From: JAHECQ01 sp047638695
Lineage (GTDB): Bacteria > Actinomycetota > Acidimicrobiia > Acidimicrobiales > SZUA-35
Length of the DNA: 25,488 nt
Assembly: GCA_047638695.1 (NCBI GenBank)
Contig: JBLINY010000066.1
Span: 1-25,488 of the forward strand
Direction of reading: 5' to 3'
Shown here: positions 7,567-15,849 of the stretch, piece by piece
Layout: each line of letters begins with the position of its first letter
How positions within the stretch are numbered: position 1 is the stretch's first letter
Notes under the pieces: model-generated
What the model was told of the DNA's origin: nothing
Database searches by the model: none
What the model saw: the letters and a program-made list of their open reading frames with translations, nothing else
Program-made: the position numbers and the translations under genes

Positions 7567-8618
7567 TCCGCCTCCTCATGTCCGGCGTGCTGGCCTTCGG
7601 CCTGTCTGCTCTCGGCACCAAGTTCCTCATCGACATTCTCACGCGACAACACATCGGCCAACCCATTCGCGAAGACGGCCCAGAAGGCCATCTGATCAAG
7701 GCCGGGACACCCACAATGGGAGGCCTCGCCATCATCGCTGGGGCTGGCGGCGGATACGTGCTTTCCGACGTCCTCTTCGGAGGCGTGTTCACCCGAAGCG
7801 GCCTCTTGGCCATGGCCGCGATTTGCGCCGCCGGTCTGGTTGGATTTGCAGACGATTGGTTGAAGGTCAGCCGCGAACGCAATTTGGGTCTGAACAAGCG
7901 CACCAAGATGGCTGGGCTGCTTCTCGTCGCCGGTGGGTTCTCCGTCCTGACCGTCACGCTTACCAACACCCACCATGAGCTGGCGTTCACTCGTTGGGCT
8001 AGCCCTGGAATCGATCTCGGCACTGCGGGCTGGGTTGTGTGGGCGGTGCTGGTGATTCTCGCGATGTCGAACGGCGTAAACCTCACCGATGGTCTGGACG
8101 GGTTGGCCGCCGGCACCGGCATCTTCAGCTACGCAGCATATGCAGTCATTGGATTCTGGATCTTCCGTCAGACCAACGACGAGAACGGGGCGCTCTATGA
8201 CGTCCCCCACGCTCTTGATCTGGCCGTGGTGGCCGTTGCCATGATTGGTGCGCTTGCCGGCTTCCTGTGGTTCAACGCGGCGCCAGCCGAGATATTCATG
8301 GGCGACACCGGTTCCCTCGCCATTGGTACCGGGTTGGCGACCCTGGCCCTGCTTACTAACACCCACTTACTTCTACCGATCATCGGCGGGATTTACGTGG
8401 CCGAGACGCTGTCGGTGATGTTGCAGGTCGGTTGGTTTAAAGCGACAAAGGGCAAGCGACTTTTCCGGATGGCCCCGATTCATCATCACTTCGAGCTCGG
8501 TGGCTGGCCCGAGACCAAAGTGATCGTTCGTTTCTGGCTCATTGCTGGTGCACTCACAGCCATCGCCCTCGGACTCTTCTACGGCGACTGGGTACAGACC
8601 GCGGAGCTGGTCGAATGA
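7563..8618 (+). CDS. mraY: Phospho-MurNAc-pentapeptide transferase MraY
   Basis: A 351-residue polytopic membrane enzyme that links phospho-MurNAc-pentapeptide to undecaprenyl phosphate, making lipid I at the inner face of the membrane. About ten hydrophobic segments are visible. Catalytic marks are the aspartate pair D97-D98 in GFADDWLK, N173-LTD176 in NGVNLTDGLDGLAAG, D248 in MGDTGSLAIG, and the PIHHHFELGGW loop (H307-H309). The start is GTG at 7563, inside the murE stop (GTGA), with GGGGA at 7551-7555 as ribosome binding site. It follows murE directly, where murF would be expected. Confidence 0.97.
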   Translation: MIRLLMSGVLAFGLSALGTKFLIDILTRQHIGQPIREDGPEGHLIKAGTPTMGGLAIIAGAGGGYVLSDVLFGGVFTRSGLLAMAAICAAGLVGFADDWLKVSRERNLGLNKRTKMAGLLLVAGGFSVLTVTLTNTHHELAFTRWASPGIDLGTAGWVVWAVLVILAMSNGVNLTDGLDGLAAGTGIFSYAAYAVIGFWIFRQTNDENGALYDVPHALDLAVVAVAMIGALAGFLWFNAAPAEIFMGDTGSLAIGTGLATLALLTNTHLLLPIIGGIYVAETLSVMLQVGWFKATKGKRLFRMAPIHHHFELGGWPETKVIVRFWLIAGALTAIALGLFYGDWVQTAELVE

Positions 8619-9931
8619 CGGCGCTTGATCTTTCTCACCCACTTGTTGTCGGGTTCGGGGTGACCGGCCAAGCCGTCACCCGCGCCCTGATCAATCGGGG
8701 CGTCACTCCGGTCGTCATCGACGACAACCCGAACACCACGATCGCTACGTTCAACCCTCCGATCACGATGATCGAGGCTCCGAGCCTCGGCGAGCTGACT
8801 CGGCAGATCGAACACGCATCCGTTCTGCTCCCAAGCCCCGGCATCCCGGCCCGTCACCCAATGTTCGACCTGGCGATTCGCACAGCGACACCTGTCCGGA
8901 GCGAGTTCGACCTGGCTGCCTTGTGGGACGACCGTCCACTTGTTGGCATAACGGGAACTAACGGCAAGACCACCGTCACGATGGTGGTGACCGACGCGCT
9001 CAATCGATCGGGCATCAAGGCCGCGGCCGTCGGCAACACGCCCGTACCCCTGGTGCAGGCCATCGACAATGTCGAGACGCAGGTATTCGTCGTCGAAGCT
9101 TCGTCGTTCCGTTTGGCCCACAGCGACCACTTCGCCCCAAAGGTGGCGACCTGGCTCAACTTCTCCCCGGACCACCTCGACGCCCATCCGACGCTCGATG
9201 CCTACGAAATGGCGAAAGCTGACCTTTGGGGCTCGCTTCCCGATGGCGCAGTGGCCATCGCCAACGCCGAGGACGAGGTCGTGATGCGGCACCTGCCATC
9301 TGCCGTCGAGGTCCAGACCTTTGGTCTCGGGATCGGCGACTGGAGAATCGACGACGGCTATGTCGTGGGTCCGGACGGACCCATTGTTCCGGTCGGCGCC
9401 CTACCGCGCCGTCAACCTCACGACCTGGCGAATGCCACAGCAATTGCGGCCACCGCATCGGCCGCCGGCGCACCGAGCACGTCCATCGCCGATGCCTTGA
9501 CCGCGTTCCAGGGCCTGCCGCATCGCGTGCAATTCGTCGGCGAGTGGGAAGGCGTTCGCTGGTTCAATGACTCCAAAGCCACGGTTCCCCACGCGACGCT
9601 GGCGGCCACTGGAGGCTTTCCGTCGGTAGTTCTGATCGCCGGGGGACGTAATAAGGGTTTGGATCTGTCACCCCTTATCGAAGCCATCCCCCCGGTGAAA
9701 GCCATCGTCGCCATCGGTGACGCAAGTGACGAGGTAGCCGGCGTTGTGGCTGGTCGCGTACCCCTAGTGAAGGCCAACAACATGACCGACGCCGTCGCCG
9801 AAGCGGACCGTCTAGCTACCGCAGGCGACACCGTTCTGCTCTCACCTGCCTGCACCTCGTTCGACTGGTACGCCAGCTACCGCGAACGAGGCGACGACTT
9901 CATACGAATTGTTACTGCGAGGTTTTCATGA
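8615..9931 (+). CDS. murD: UDP-MurNAc-L-alanine:D-glutamate ligase MurD
   Basis: A 438-residue cytoplasmic Mur ligase that adds D-glutamate to UDP-MurNAc-L-Ala. The N-terminal domain carries a Rossmann-like opening (VVGFGVTGQAVTRAL). The centre has the ATP loop GITGTNGKTT (111-120), EASSFRL and LNFSPDHLDAH. The C-terminal domain has LPHRVQFV, WFNDSKATVPHATLAA, LIAGGRNKGLD and LLSPACTSFDWYASYRERGDDF, the usual MurD ending. It starts with ATG in an ATGA overlap with mraY and ends in an ATGA overlap with the long ftsW frame. Confidence 0.96.
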   Translation: MTALDLSHPLVVGFGVTGQAVTRALINRGVTPVVIDDNPNTTIATFNPPITMIEAPSLGELTRQIEHASVLLPSPGIPARHPMFDLAIRTATPVRSEFDLAALWDDRPLVGITGTNGKTTVTMVVTDALNRSGIKAAAVGNTPVPLVQAIDNVETQVFVVEASSFRLAHSDHFAPKVATWLNFSPDHLDAHPTLDAYEMAKADLWGSLPDGAVAIANAEDEVVMRHLPSAVEVQTFGLGIGDWRIDDGYVVGPDGPIVPVGALPRRQPHDLANATAIAATASAAGAPSTSIADALTAFQGLPHRVQFVGEWEGVRWFNDSKATVPHATLAATGGFPSVVLIAGGRNKGLDLSPLIEAIPPVKAIVAIGDASDEVAGVVAGRVPLVKANNMTDAVAEADRLATAGDTVLLSPACTSFDWYASYRERGDDFIRIVTARFS

Positions 9932-11370
9932 CAACGACCACCCGGACTGCTTTGCGCCGAGCTTCCGCTCGGACCCGCGTTTCGCCTCCTGCCGGGACGA
10001 ACGCTGCTCCCTTGCGCCGAGCTTCCGCTCGGACCCGCGTTTCGCCTCCTGCCGGGACGAACGCTGCTCCCTTGCGCCGAGCTTCCGCTCGGATCCGCGT
10101 AGCGCCTAAGCCGCAGCCTCGCAAACCGCAGCCTCGCAAACCGCAGCCTCGCAAACCGCAGACCCGGACATCACAGTCTCAGAAGGCACAAGCTCAGAAA
10201 GTAGAAGGTCAGAAAGTAGAAGGTCAGAAGGCACGGTCCCAGAAAGCACAGCGCAGTCGGAAGGTCACGCCCAGCGGGGCGCGTTTGTCGATGATGATCG
10301 GCCTGGTCACGATTGCTCTCACGCTCTTCGGTCTCGTGATGGTGCTGTCGGCTTCCTCGGTCACGAGCGTGCACCAGTTCGAAGCATCGCCCTTCTACCA
10401 GTTCCAACGGCAGGCGGCTTGGGCCGCGATTGGCGGCTTCGCCTATTTCGTCGCTCGGCGAATCGACTATCGCATGCTGCAGCGCTTTGCTCCAGCCTTC
10501 CTCGGAGGCGCCGTTCTGCTGCTTGTGGCGGTGTTGATCCCGGGAGTGGGTCGCAACATCAACGGTTCCAGCCGGTGGTTAGGCGTCGGGCCGCTCGTCA
10601 TCCAACCGTCGGAGATCGCGAAGCTGGTCATGATCGTGTTCATCGCAGACGTGCTGACACGTCGGGCCAAGAAGATGGATCGCCCAGAGCTAACGGTTCG
10701 TCCTGTTGTCACGGTCGTCGGCCTGCTGTCGGTCCTCATGATTCTGCAACCGAAATTGGGCACACCCCTGATCCTGGCCGCCGTGGCAATGCTGATGTTG
10801 TTTCTCGCCGGAGCCCGGATCAGCAGCCTTGCAAGCTGGGCAGCCGTTGGCGTACTCGGGGCAGCGCTCATGGCCTACGCCGTGCCATATCGCCGTGCTC
10901 GATTGTTGGCGTTCATCGACCCCTGGGCCGATCCCTACGGCATCGGGTTGCAGACCATCCAGAGCCAAGTTGGCATTGCCTCTGGGGGCCTGTTCGGTGT
11001 TGGACTGGGCGCGGGTCGGACCAAGTGGGGTTTTCTGCCCTACGCCCACTCCGACTTCATCTTCGCCATCGTGGCGGAAGAGGTTGGTCTGATCGGGGCC
11101 GCCACGCTCATCACCGCGTTCCTCCTCCTCGGTTACCTCGGGGTTCGCACCGCACTGAACGCCCCTGATCGATTTGGCATGCTTCTCGCCGCCGGGATCA
11201 CTGGCTGGCTGCTGATTCAGGCCTTTCTCAACATCGGTATGGCGATGGGGTTGCTGCCGATCACCGGCGAGCCGCTTCCCTTTGTCTCGGCCGGTGGATC
11301 GAGCCTGGTCATGACCCTCGGAGCGGTTGGGCTGTTGGCCAACATCGCCCGACAGACTCGACGGTCGTGA
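9928..11370 (+). CDS. ftsW: SEDS peptidoglycan polymerase FtsW with repeat-built N-terminal extension
   Basis: A 480-residue frame. Residues from about 120 on are a normal SEDS polymerase with about ten membrane segments. Marks are RNINGSSRWLG, PSEIAKL, PYRRARLLAFIDPWADPYG, AHSDFIFAI with the catalytic aspartate D376, and LPFVSAGGSSL near the end. It polymerises lipid II at the septum with FtsI. Two points are odd. Residues 1-115 are a strongly basic, low-complexity tail made of three tandem repeats of 60, 15 and 15 bp (listed separately). And the usual QPDxGT motif reads Q274-P-K276-L-G-T. The ATG at 9928 overlaps the murD stop (ATGA). A shorter protein starting near the ATG pair just before the first membrane segment (about 10290) cannot be excluded, but multiples-of-three repeat lengths favour translation of the tail. 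Confidence 0.93.
   Translation: MTTTTRTALRRASARTRVSPPAGTNAAPLRRASARTRVSPPAGTNAAPLRRASARIRVAPKPQPRKPQPRKPQPRKPQTRTSQSQKAQAQKVEGQKVEGQKARSQKAQRSRKVTPSGARLSMMIGLVTIALTLFGLVMVLSASSVTSVHQFEASPFYQFQRQAAWAAIGGFAYFVARRIDYRMLQRFAPAFLGGAVLLLVAVLIPGVGRNINGSSRWLGVGPLVIQPSEIAKLVMIVFIADVLTRRAKKMDRPELTVRPVVTVVGLLSVLMILQPKLGTPLILAAVAMLMLFLAGARISSLASWAAVGVLGAALMAYAVPYRRARLLAFIDPWADPYGIGLQTIQSQVGIASGGLFGVGLGAGRTKWGFLPYAHSDFIFAIVAEEVGLIGAATLITAFLLLGYLGVRTALNAPDRFGMLLAAGITGWLLIQAFLNIGMAMGLLPITGEPLPFVSAGGSSLVMTLGAVGLLANIARQTRRS
9952..10100 (+). repeat. 60 bp tandem repeat with internal hairpin, inside ftsW
   Basis: Two complete copies (9952-10011 and 10012-10071) are identical, and a third begins at 10072 and diverges after about 28 bases. 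Each encodes the 20-residue unit starting LRRASARTRV. Every copy contains the inverted repeat CCGAGC-TTCC-GCTCGG (9957-9972, 10017-10032, 10077-10092), a perfect 6 bp stem with a 4 base loop. Perfect identity implies a recent duplication or gene conversion. Confidence 0.95.
10111..10155 (+). repeat. 15 bp tandem repeat, three copies, inside ftsW
   Basis: The unit CCGCAGCCTCGCAAA is repeated exactly at 10111, 10126 and 10141, coding for a PQPRK pentapeptide series. A degraded fourth copy follows (CCGCAGACCCGG). Confidence 0.95.
10180..10250 (+). repeat. 15 bp degenerate tandem repeat, QK-pentapeptides, inside ftsW
   Basis: CAGAAAGTAGAAGGT occurs exactly at 10195 and 10210, flanked on both sides by looser copies beginning CAGAAGGCAC or CAGAAAGCAC. 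The encoded series is QKAQA, QKVEG, QKVEG, QKARS, QKAQR. The array lies just before the first membrane segment of FtsW. Confidence 0.9.
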
Positions 11371-12518
11371 CTAACACCGGCTCAATCATCATCACGGGAG
11401 GCGGGACCGCTGGGCACACGAACCCCGGTATTGCCATCGCTCAGGCGCTGGTGCGGGCGGGTGTGCCAGTGGAGGACGTACATTTCGTCGGCGGTGAACG
11501 TGGCAACGAAGGCACCCTGGTGCCGGCCGCTGGATTCTCGATTGACCTGCTCCCAGGACGTGGGATTCAGCGAAAGCTGACGCTTCAGAATCTAACCTCG
11601 GTCAGCGCGCTGCTCCGCGGGCTCTGGGAAGCACGTCGGATCGTGGCCAAGCGCCAACCTGCCGTCGTTGTCTGTCTCGGTGGCTATGCCGCGGCCGGCA
11701 CCTCTCTGGCCGCCGTCATCGCGAGAATCCCGGTGGTCGTGAGCGAGCAGAACGCCCGGGCGAGTGCCGTCAATCGTTTGATTGGAAGGTTTGCGAAAGT
11801 CTGCACGCTTCCCTATCCGGACACCGACCTCCCAAACGGTGTCCTCATCGGCAATCCGATCCTGACCTCGGTAACAGAGACAATGAGGAACACCGAGCGA
11901 GACGCGGCGCGTCGAGCCCTCGGCCTCCCGGTCGATCGGTGCGTGGTTGCTGTGTGGTCGGGTTCACTTGGCGCTCGACGGGTAAACGATGCGGCGCGAG
12001 GTCTCGCCAGCCTCTGGGCGGATCGCGGGGATGTCGCGCTCTATCACGTGGTGGGTCGCAGGGATTGGGACGACTTTTGTGACCATCCGCCCGCACTGGC
12101 CGAGGCTGCGCTCTCCTACAACACCGTGGAGTACGAGGATCGTATGCCGTTGCTGCTCGCTGCGGCCGACATCGCCGTTTGTCGCGCCGGGGCCTCCACC
12201 ACCGCTGAGTTGGCGGTAGCCGGTCTGCCGTCGATCTTGGTTCCGCTGCCAGGTGCGCCTCGCGATCATCAAACGGCCAACAGCGACGAGCTTGTCTCAG
12301 TCGGAGGCGCCATACGGGTTGCCGACGCCGAGCTTGACACCACTCGACTTGACCAGATTCTTCAACCACTTCTGGCCCAACCAGACCAGCTGGCCACGAT
12401 GGCCAATGCAGCTGCGTCAGTGGGACGGCCCGATGCCGGCGACGCAGCGGCTGCCATCGTTATTGATGTCGGGGGAATTAGTACGTTGGGAACTGGCTCG
12501 ATGAACGGACGAGGCTGA
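11367..12518 (+). CDS. murG: UDP-GlcNAc transferase MurG (lipid II synthesis)
   Basis: A 383-residue peripheral membrane glycosyltransferase of the GT-B fold that adds GlcNAc to lipid I. The N-terminal loop GGGTAGHTNPG (11-21) with catalytic H17 is of the actinobacterial form (GGGTAGH rather than GGTGGH). Further marks are LGGYAAAGTSLAA, VSEQNARASAVNRL, a second glycine loop SGSLGARRVN (usually GGSxGA), the UDP-GlcNAc site CRAGASTTAELAVAGLPSI and PLPGAPRDHQTANS. It starts with GTG overlapping the ftsW stop (GTGA) and ends in a TGATG overlap with murC. The last 20 residues are extra and not recognisable. Confidence 0.95.
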   Translation: MTNTGSIIITGGGTAGHTNPGIAIAQALVRAGVPVEDVHFVGGERGNEGTLVPAAGFSIDLLPGRGIQRKLTLQNLTSVSALLRGLWEARRIVAKRQPAVVVCLGGYAAAGTSLAAVIARIPVVVSEQNARASAVNRLIGRFAKVCTLPYPDTDLPNGVLIGNPILTSVTETMRNTERDAARRALGLPVDRCVVAVWSGSLGARRVNDAARGLASLWADRGDVALYHVVGRRDWDDFCDHPPALAEAALSYNTVEYEDRMPLLLAAADIAVCRAGASTTAELAVAGLPSILVPLPGAPRDHQTANSDELVSVGGAIRVADAELDTTRLDQILQPLLAQPDQLATMANAAASVGRPDAGDAAAAIVIDVGGISTLGTGSMNGRG

Positions 12519-13906
12519 TGTCCACTCTCTCTAACGAAGCGATCGATCTCAGTTCGTCACGTCGTGTCCATTTGATCGGTGTCGGCGGTTCGGGCATGAG
12601 TGCCATTGCCGAGATCCTTCACGGAACCGGTCACGTCGTCTCCGGCTCTGATCTCCGACGGTCAGCGCCCCTCGATCGGCTGACCGGGGAGGGGCTCAAT
12701 ATCTCGATCGGCCATGCGGCTGACAACCTGGGTAACGCCGAGATCGTCGCTCGTTCCACCGCGATCCCCGACGACAATCCTGAGGTCCGAGCTGCAGTCG
12801 CAAAGGGCATCGCTGTCTTGCGCCGGGCTGAACTTTTGCGGGCGATCACCGCTCAGTGGCAGACGATCTCGGTTGCTGGGACGCACGGCAAAACCACCAC
12901 GAGTGCCATGCTGACAACGGCGCTCCAGGGCTGCGGTCTCGACCCGGCCTACATCGTTGGAGGCGATCTCCGAGATCTCGGACACGGTGCCGCGGTTGGT
13001 TCCGGTTCGCTTCTGGTAGTTGAAGCCGACGAGAGCGATGGCACGTTCGTCGAGCTCGTGTCCTCAGCCGTTGTCATCACAAACGTCGAACCCGATCACC
13101 TCGAGCACTACGGGGGTTTCGCCGGTTTGCAGCAGGCGTTCGTTCGCTTTCTTGAGCAGTGCGAGGGGCCGAAGCTGGTATGTGCCGATGATCCCGGAAC
13201 AGCGCAGTTGGCGGCCACCGTTCCTGGCGTCAGCACCTATGGCGAGAGCACAAGCGCCACGTGGCAGATCGTTGATCCGCTCCCGACTCCCAGCGGTATC
13301 AGTTTCTCGGTCAACGGTCCCGATGGCATCTACGAAATTCACCTGCAACAGCCGGGGCTCTACAACGCCAAGAATGCTACCGCTGCCCTCGGAATGGCCG
13401 CATCTCTCGGCGCCGACCCGACTCGAGCCGCAGCCGCCCTCTCAGGTTTCGGCGGCGTAGGTCGTCGCTTCGAGCGGCGAGGCGAGGTCGGTGGGATCAC
13501 CTTCGTCGACGACTACGCCCACCTGCCAACCGAGGTCTCGGTCGCTCTAGCTGCGGCTCGCAGCCTGGCGCCCGAACGATTGGTGGCGGTGTTCCAGCCC
13601 CATCGGTACAGCCGCACCGAGCAGCTTTGGTCCACGTTTGGTGACTCGTTCGTCGAGGCCGACCTGCTCATCATCACCGAGATCTACGCCTCGGGCGAAC
13701 AGCCACGATCTGGAGTCACGGGCCAGCTCATCGCCGATGATGTGCGCCAACGGCACCCACATCTCGATGTCCGCTTCATCGCCGAACTCGATGACGTTGC
13801 TGCTGAACTCGTCCAAGAGCTTCGCTCGGGTGATCTTTGCATGACCCTAGGCGCCGGCGATCTGACGTTCCTTCCCGACCGCGTCGTGGGAGCGCTGAAC
13901 TCGTGA
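12518..13906 (+). CDS. murC: UDP-MurNAc:L-alanine ligase MurC
   Basis: A 462-residue cytoplasmic ligase attaching L-alanine to UDP-MurNAc, the first of the stem-peptide steps. Domain 1 opens with VHLIGVGGSGMSAIAEIL. The central domain has the ATP loop VAGTHGKTTT (119-128), VEADESDGTF and TNVEPDHLEHYG. The C-terminal domain has FVDDYAHLPTEV and VFQPHRYSRTEQL. Length and motif spacing are normal. It follows murG with a one-base overlap. The gap of 43 bp to murB is one of the few non-overlapping junctions in the operon. Confidence 0.96.
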   Translation: MSTLSNEAIDLSSSRRVHLIGVGGSGMSAIAEILHGTGHVVSGSDLRRSAPLDRLTGEGLNISIGHAADNLGNAEIVARSTAIPDDNPEVRAAVAKGIAVLRRAELLRAITAQWQTISVAGTHGKTTTSAMLTTALQGCGLDPAYIVGGDLRDLGHGAAVGSGSLLVVEADESDGTFVELVSSAVVITNVEPDHLEHYGGFAGLQQAFVRFLEQCEGPKLVCADDPGTAQLAATVPGVSTYGESTSATWQIVDPLPTPSGISFSVNGPDGIYEIHLQQPGLYNAKNATAALGMAASLGADPTRAAAALSGFGGVGRRFERRGEVGGITFVDDYAHLPTEVSVALAAARSLAPERLVAVFQPHRYSRTEQLWSTFGDSFVEADLLIITEIYASGEQPRSGVTGQLIADDVRQRHPHLDVRFIAELDDVAAELVQELRSGDLCMTLGAGDLTFLPDRVVGALNS

Positions 13907-13949
13907 GTATCCGGGTGAGCTGGACCAGCACGATCGTCTGGATGCCGTC

Positions 13950-14891
13950 ATGAGCTGGTGTTCGGCCACCACGGCCGCACTCGATTTGCTCGGTGTCGTA
14001 GTACAAACCGATCGCGACCTGTCGGAGTTCACCACGTATCGGGTGGGTGGACCCGCAGCCGGATTCGTCGACGTATCGACGGTCGAACAACTCGCGGAGG
14101 TTGGCGCCGCAATTCGATCCACTGGGGCACAGGTTCTTGTGGTTGGCAAAGGGTCGAATCTGCTTGTCGCCGACGGGGGATTTGATGGTGTAGCGCTTCG
14201 CCTTTCGGATGGGTTTGCCAACGTCGAGATAGGCGAACCCCACGAAGATCAGGCCGGGGTGCGCTGCGGGGCGGCTTCGCTACTCCCTGTCGTTGCTCGC
14301 AAGACAGCTCTAGCAGGCCTCACGGGCTTCGAATGGGCTGTCGGGGTTCCCGGCTCGGTCGGGGGAGCGGTACGAATGAACGCTGGTGGGCACGGTTCCG
14401 ACATGAGTGCGTCACTCCAACGTGTGAGTCTCTTCGACCTTTATTCTGGCGTTGCAAAGGAGTGCACGGTCGGACAGCTGGAACTCGGTTACCGCTCCAG
14501 TGCTGTTGCCGAGAATCACGTTGTGTTGTGGGCGGATCTCGTTCTTCAGTTGGGCGACCGTCGGAAATCAGAAGAGCAGTTGCACGAGATCGTTCGGTGG
14601 CGTCGTGAACACCAGCCCGGGGGTCAGAATGCGGGGAGTGTCTTCGCTAATCCGCCAGGGGACTCGGCGGGCCGTCTGATTGAGCAGGCCGGCTTGTCCG
14701 GCCACCGGCTGGGTACAGCCGAGGTCTCGGCTAAACACGCCAACTTCATCCAGGCCGACGACGACGGCTCGGCGGACGATGTTTTCGACCTGATCACGCT
14801 CATCCAGAGCACGGTCGAGAAGCAGTTCGGTATACGACTGAAGCCAGAGAATCGTTTGGTCGGTTTCTCGCGGATCGAGTCGAGACCATGA
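13950..14891 (+). CDS. murB: UDP-N-acetylenolpyruvoylglucosamine reductase MurB
   Basis: A 313-residue FAD enzyme that reduces UDP-GlcNAc-enolpyruvate to UDP-MurNAc with NADPH. The FAD-binding part shows TTYRVGGPA, VVGKGSNLLVAD, and GFEWAVGVPGSVGGAVRMNAG. The substrate domain has GYRSS with Y181, GQNAGSVFANP with the catalytic serine S230, AEVSAKHANFI, and the C-terminal glutamate E300 in LKPENRLVGF. The GYRSS loop fits the type I (E. coli-like) or closely related class. ATG at 13950 is 43 bp after murC; no earlier start in frame fits. It ends in an ATGA overlap with ftsQ. Confidence 0.95.
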   Translation: MSWCSATTAALDLLGVVVQTDRDLSEFTTYRVGGPAAGFVDVSTVEQLAEVGAAIRSTGAQVLVVGKGSNLLVADGGFDGVALRLSDGFANVEIGEPHEDQAGVRCGAASLLPVVARKTALAGLTGFEWAVGVPGSVGGAVRMNAGGHGSDMSASLQRVSLFDLYSGVAKECTVGQLELGYRSSAVAENHVVLWADLVLQLGDRRKSEEQLHEIVRWRREHQPGGQNAGSVFANPPGDSAGRLIEQAGLSGHRLGTAEVSAKHANFIQADDDGSADDVFDLITLIQSTVEKQFGIRLKPENRLVGFSRIESRP

Positions 14892-15793
14892 CCACCAAGA
14901 GTCAGACTTCGGCGAAGAAAACTGCAGTGAAGAAGCATGCGGTAGAGAAGCCTGTAGTCAAGATGGCTGAGGCCAACAAGAAAGCTGGGACGAAGAAGAT
15001 CGATCCCCGGATTTCGGCTCGCCGTATCGAGGTCAAACGCACCGAAGGCCGCCGTCGGCTGCGCACACTTGTGGCGCTGGCCGCGGTCACGCTTGGTGTT
15101 ATTGCGACCATCGGCCTTCTGAACAGCTCGATGCTGGATGTGGACGGCATCGAGGTTGCCGGGGCCACACACACCGCAGCCGAAGACATCGAGCGGGCTA
15201 CCGCCATCGAATTGGGTCTTCCACTCGTCGACGTTGATTTGGGCGCCGCCGAACACGGCGTCGAACGGCTGCCGTGGATCCTTGACGCCCGTGTCGACCG
15301 ACGATGGACTGGAACCATTCTGGTCGAGGTCACGGAGCGTGAACCCGTTTCCGCCATCGCCACTGAGACGGGATTTGCCCTCGTTGATAGTTCAGGGCGC
15401 CAGCTCGAGATCGTCGACGAGCGCCCGCCCGGCTACATGCCAATCGCCGGCATCGTCGCCAGCGGTTCGCTCGGCCAACCGGCGCCGCCATCGGCGCAGG
15501 CGGTCTTACGGCTGCTGGCTGAGCTGGGACCTCAACGAGAGGTTGAGGTCGCTCAAATCATAATTGACGAGGGGACTCTCTATCTCGACCTTCGGTCTGG
15601 GGGGCGAGTGAATGTCGGCGATGACACCGCCCTGGTCGACAAGATGGTCAGCCTCGATACGATTATGACCAACGTCGACCTGCGCTGCCTGTGGGAAATT
15701 GATGTTCGTGTACCTAGTGCTCCAGCGGTTACTCGTCTTGATGCATCAGGCAATCCGCGGGCAACTTTGACCAATCTGGCAGACTGTTCTTAG
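14888..15793 (+). CDS. ftsQ: Cell division protein FtsQ
   Basis: A 301-residue bitopic membrane protein of the divisome. Residues 1-59 form a long basic cytoplasmic tail rich in Lys/Ala (KKTAVKKHAVEK and similar). A single membrane segment spans about 60-79. A POTRA domain (about 84-152) starts at DVDGIEVAGATHT and includes PWILDARVDRRWTGTILVEVTEREP, typical of FtsQ/DivIB. The beta domain follows. FtsQ binds FtsL and FtsB-type partners and controls FtsWI. The name rests on the POTRA pattern plus place just before ftsZ. It starts in an ATGA overlap with murB. Confidence 0.93.
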   Translation: MTTKSQTSAKKTAVKKHAVEKPVVKMAEANKKAGTKKIDPRISARRIEVKRTEGRRRLRTLVALAAVTLGVIATIGLLNSSMLDVDGIEVAGATHTAAEDIERATAIELGLPLVDVDLGAAEHGVERLPWILDARVDRRWTGTILVEVTEREPVSAIATETGFALVDSSGRQLEIVDERPPGYMPIAGIVASGSLGQPAPPSAQAVLRLLAELGPQREVEVAQIIIDEGTLYLDLRSGGRVNVGDDTALVDKMVSLDTIMTNVDLRCLWEIDVRVPSAPAVTRLDASGNPRATLTNLADCS

Positions 15794-15849
15794 CGTTTAC
15801 CCCAGATCAGCGCCTCGACGTCGATCCTTTGTTGATAGAAAGCGGCTCA
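15794..15849 (+). promoter_or_regulatory. ftsQ-ftsZ gap, likely ftsZ leader
   Basis: A 56 bp gap, the longest between murG and ftsZ. It contains the 10 bp palindrome TCGACGTCGA (15815-15824) and an AGAAAG-like weak ribosome binding site before the ATG at 15850. ftsZ commonly has its own promoters in or just before this position, but I cannot identify -35/-10 boxes here with confidence. Confidence 0.3.

Noticed and set aside
7137..8366. 409-residue minus-strand frame
   Set aside because: It is antisense to murE and mraY, which are certain from catalytic motifs; the translation shows no recognisable domain.
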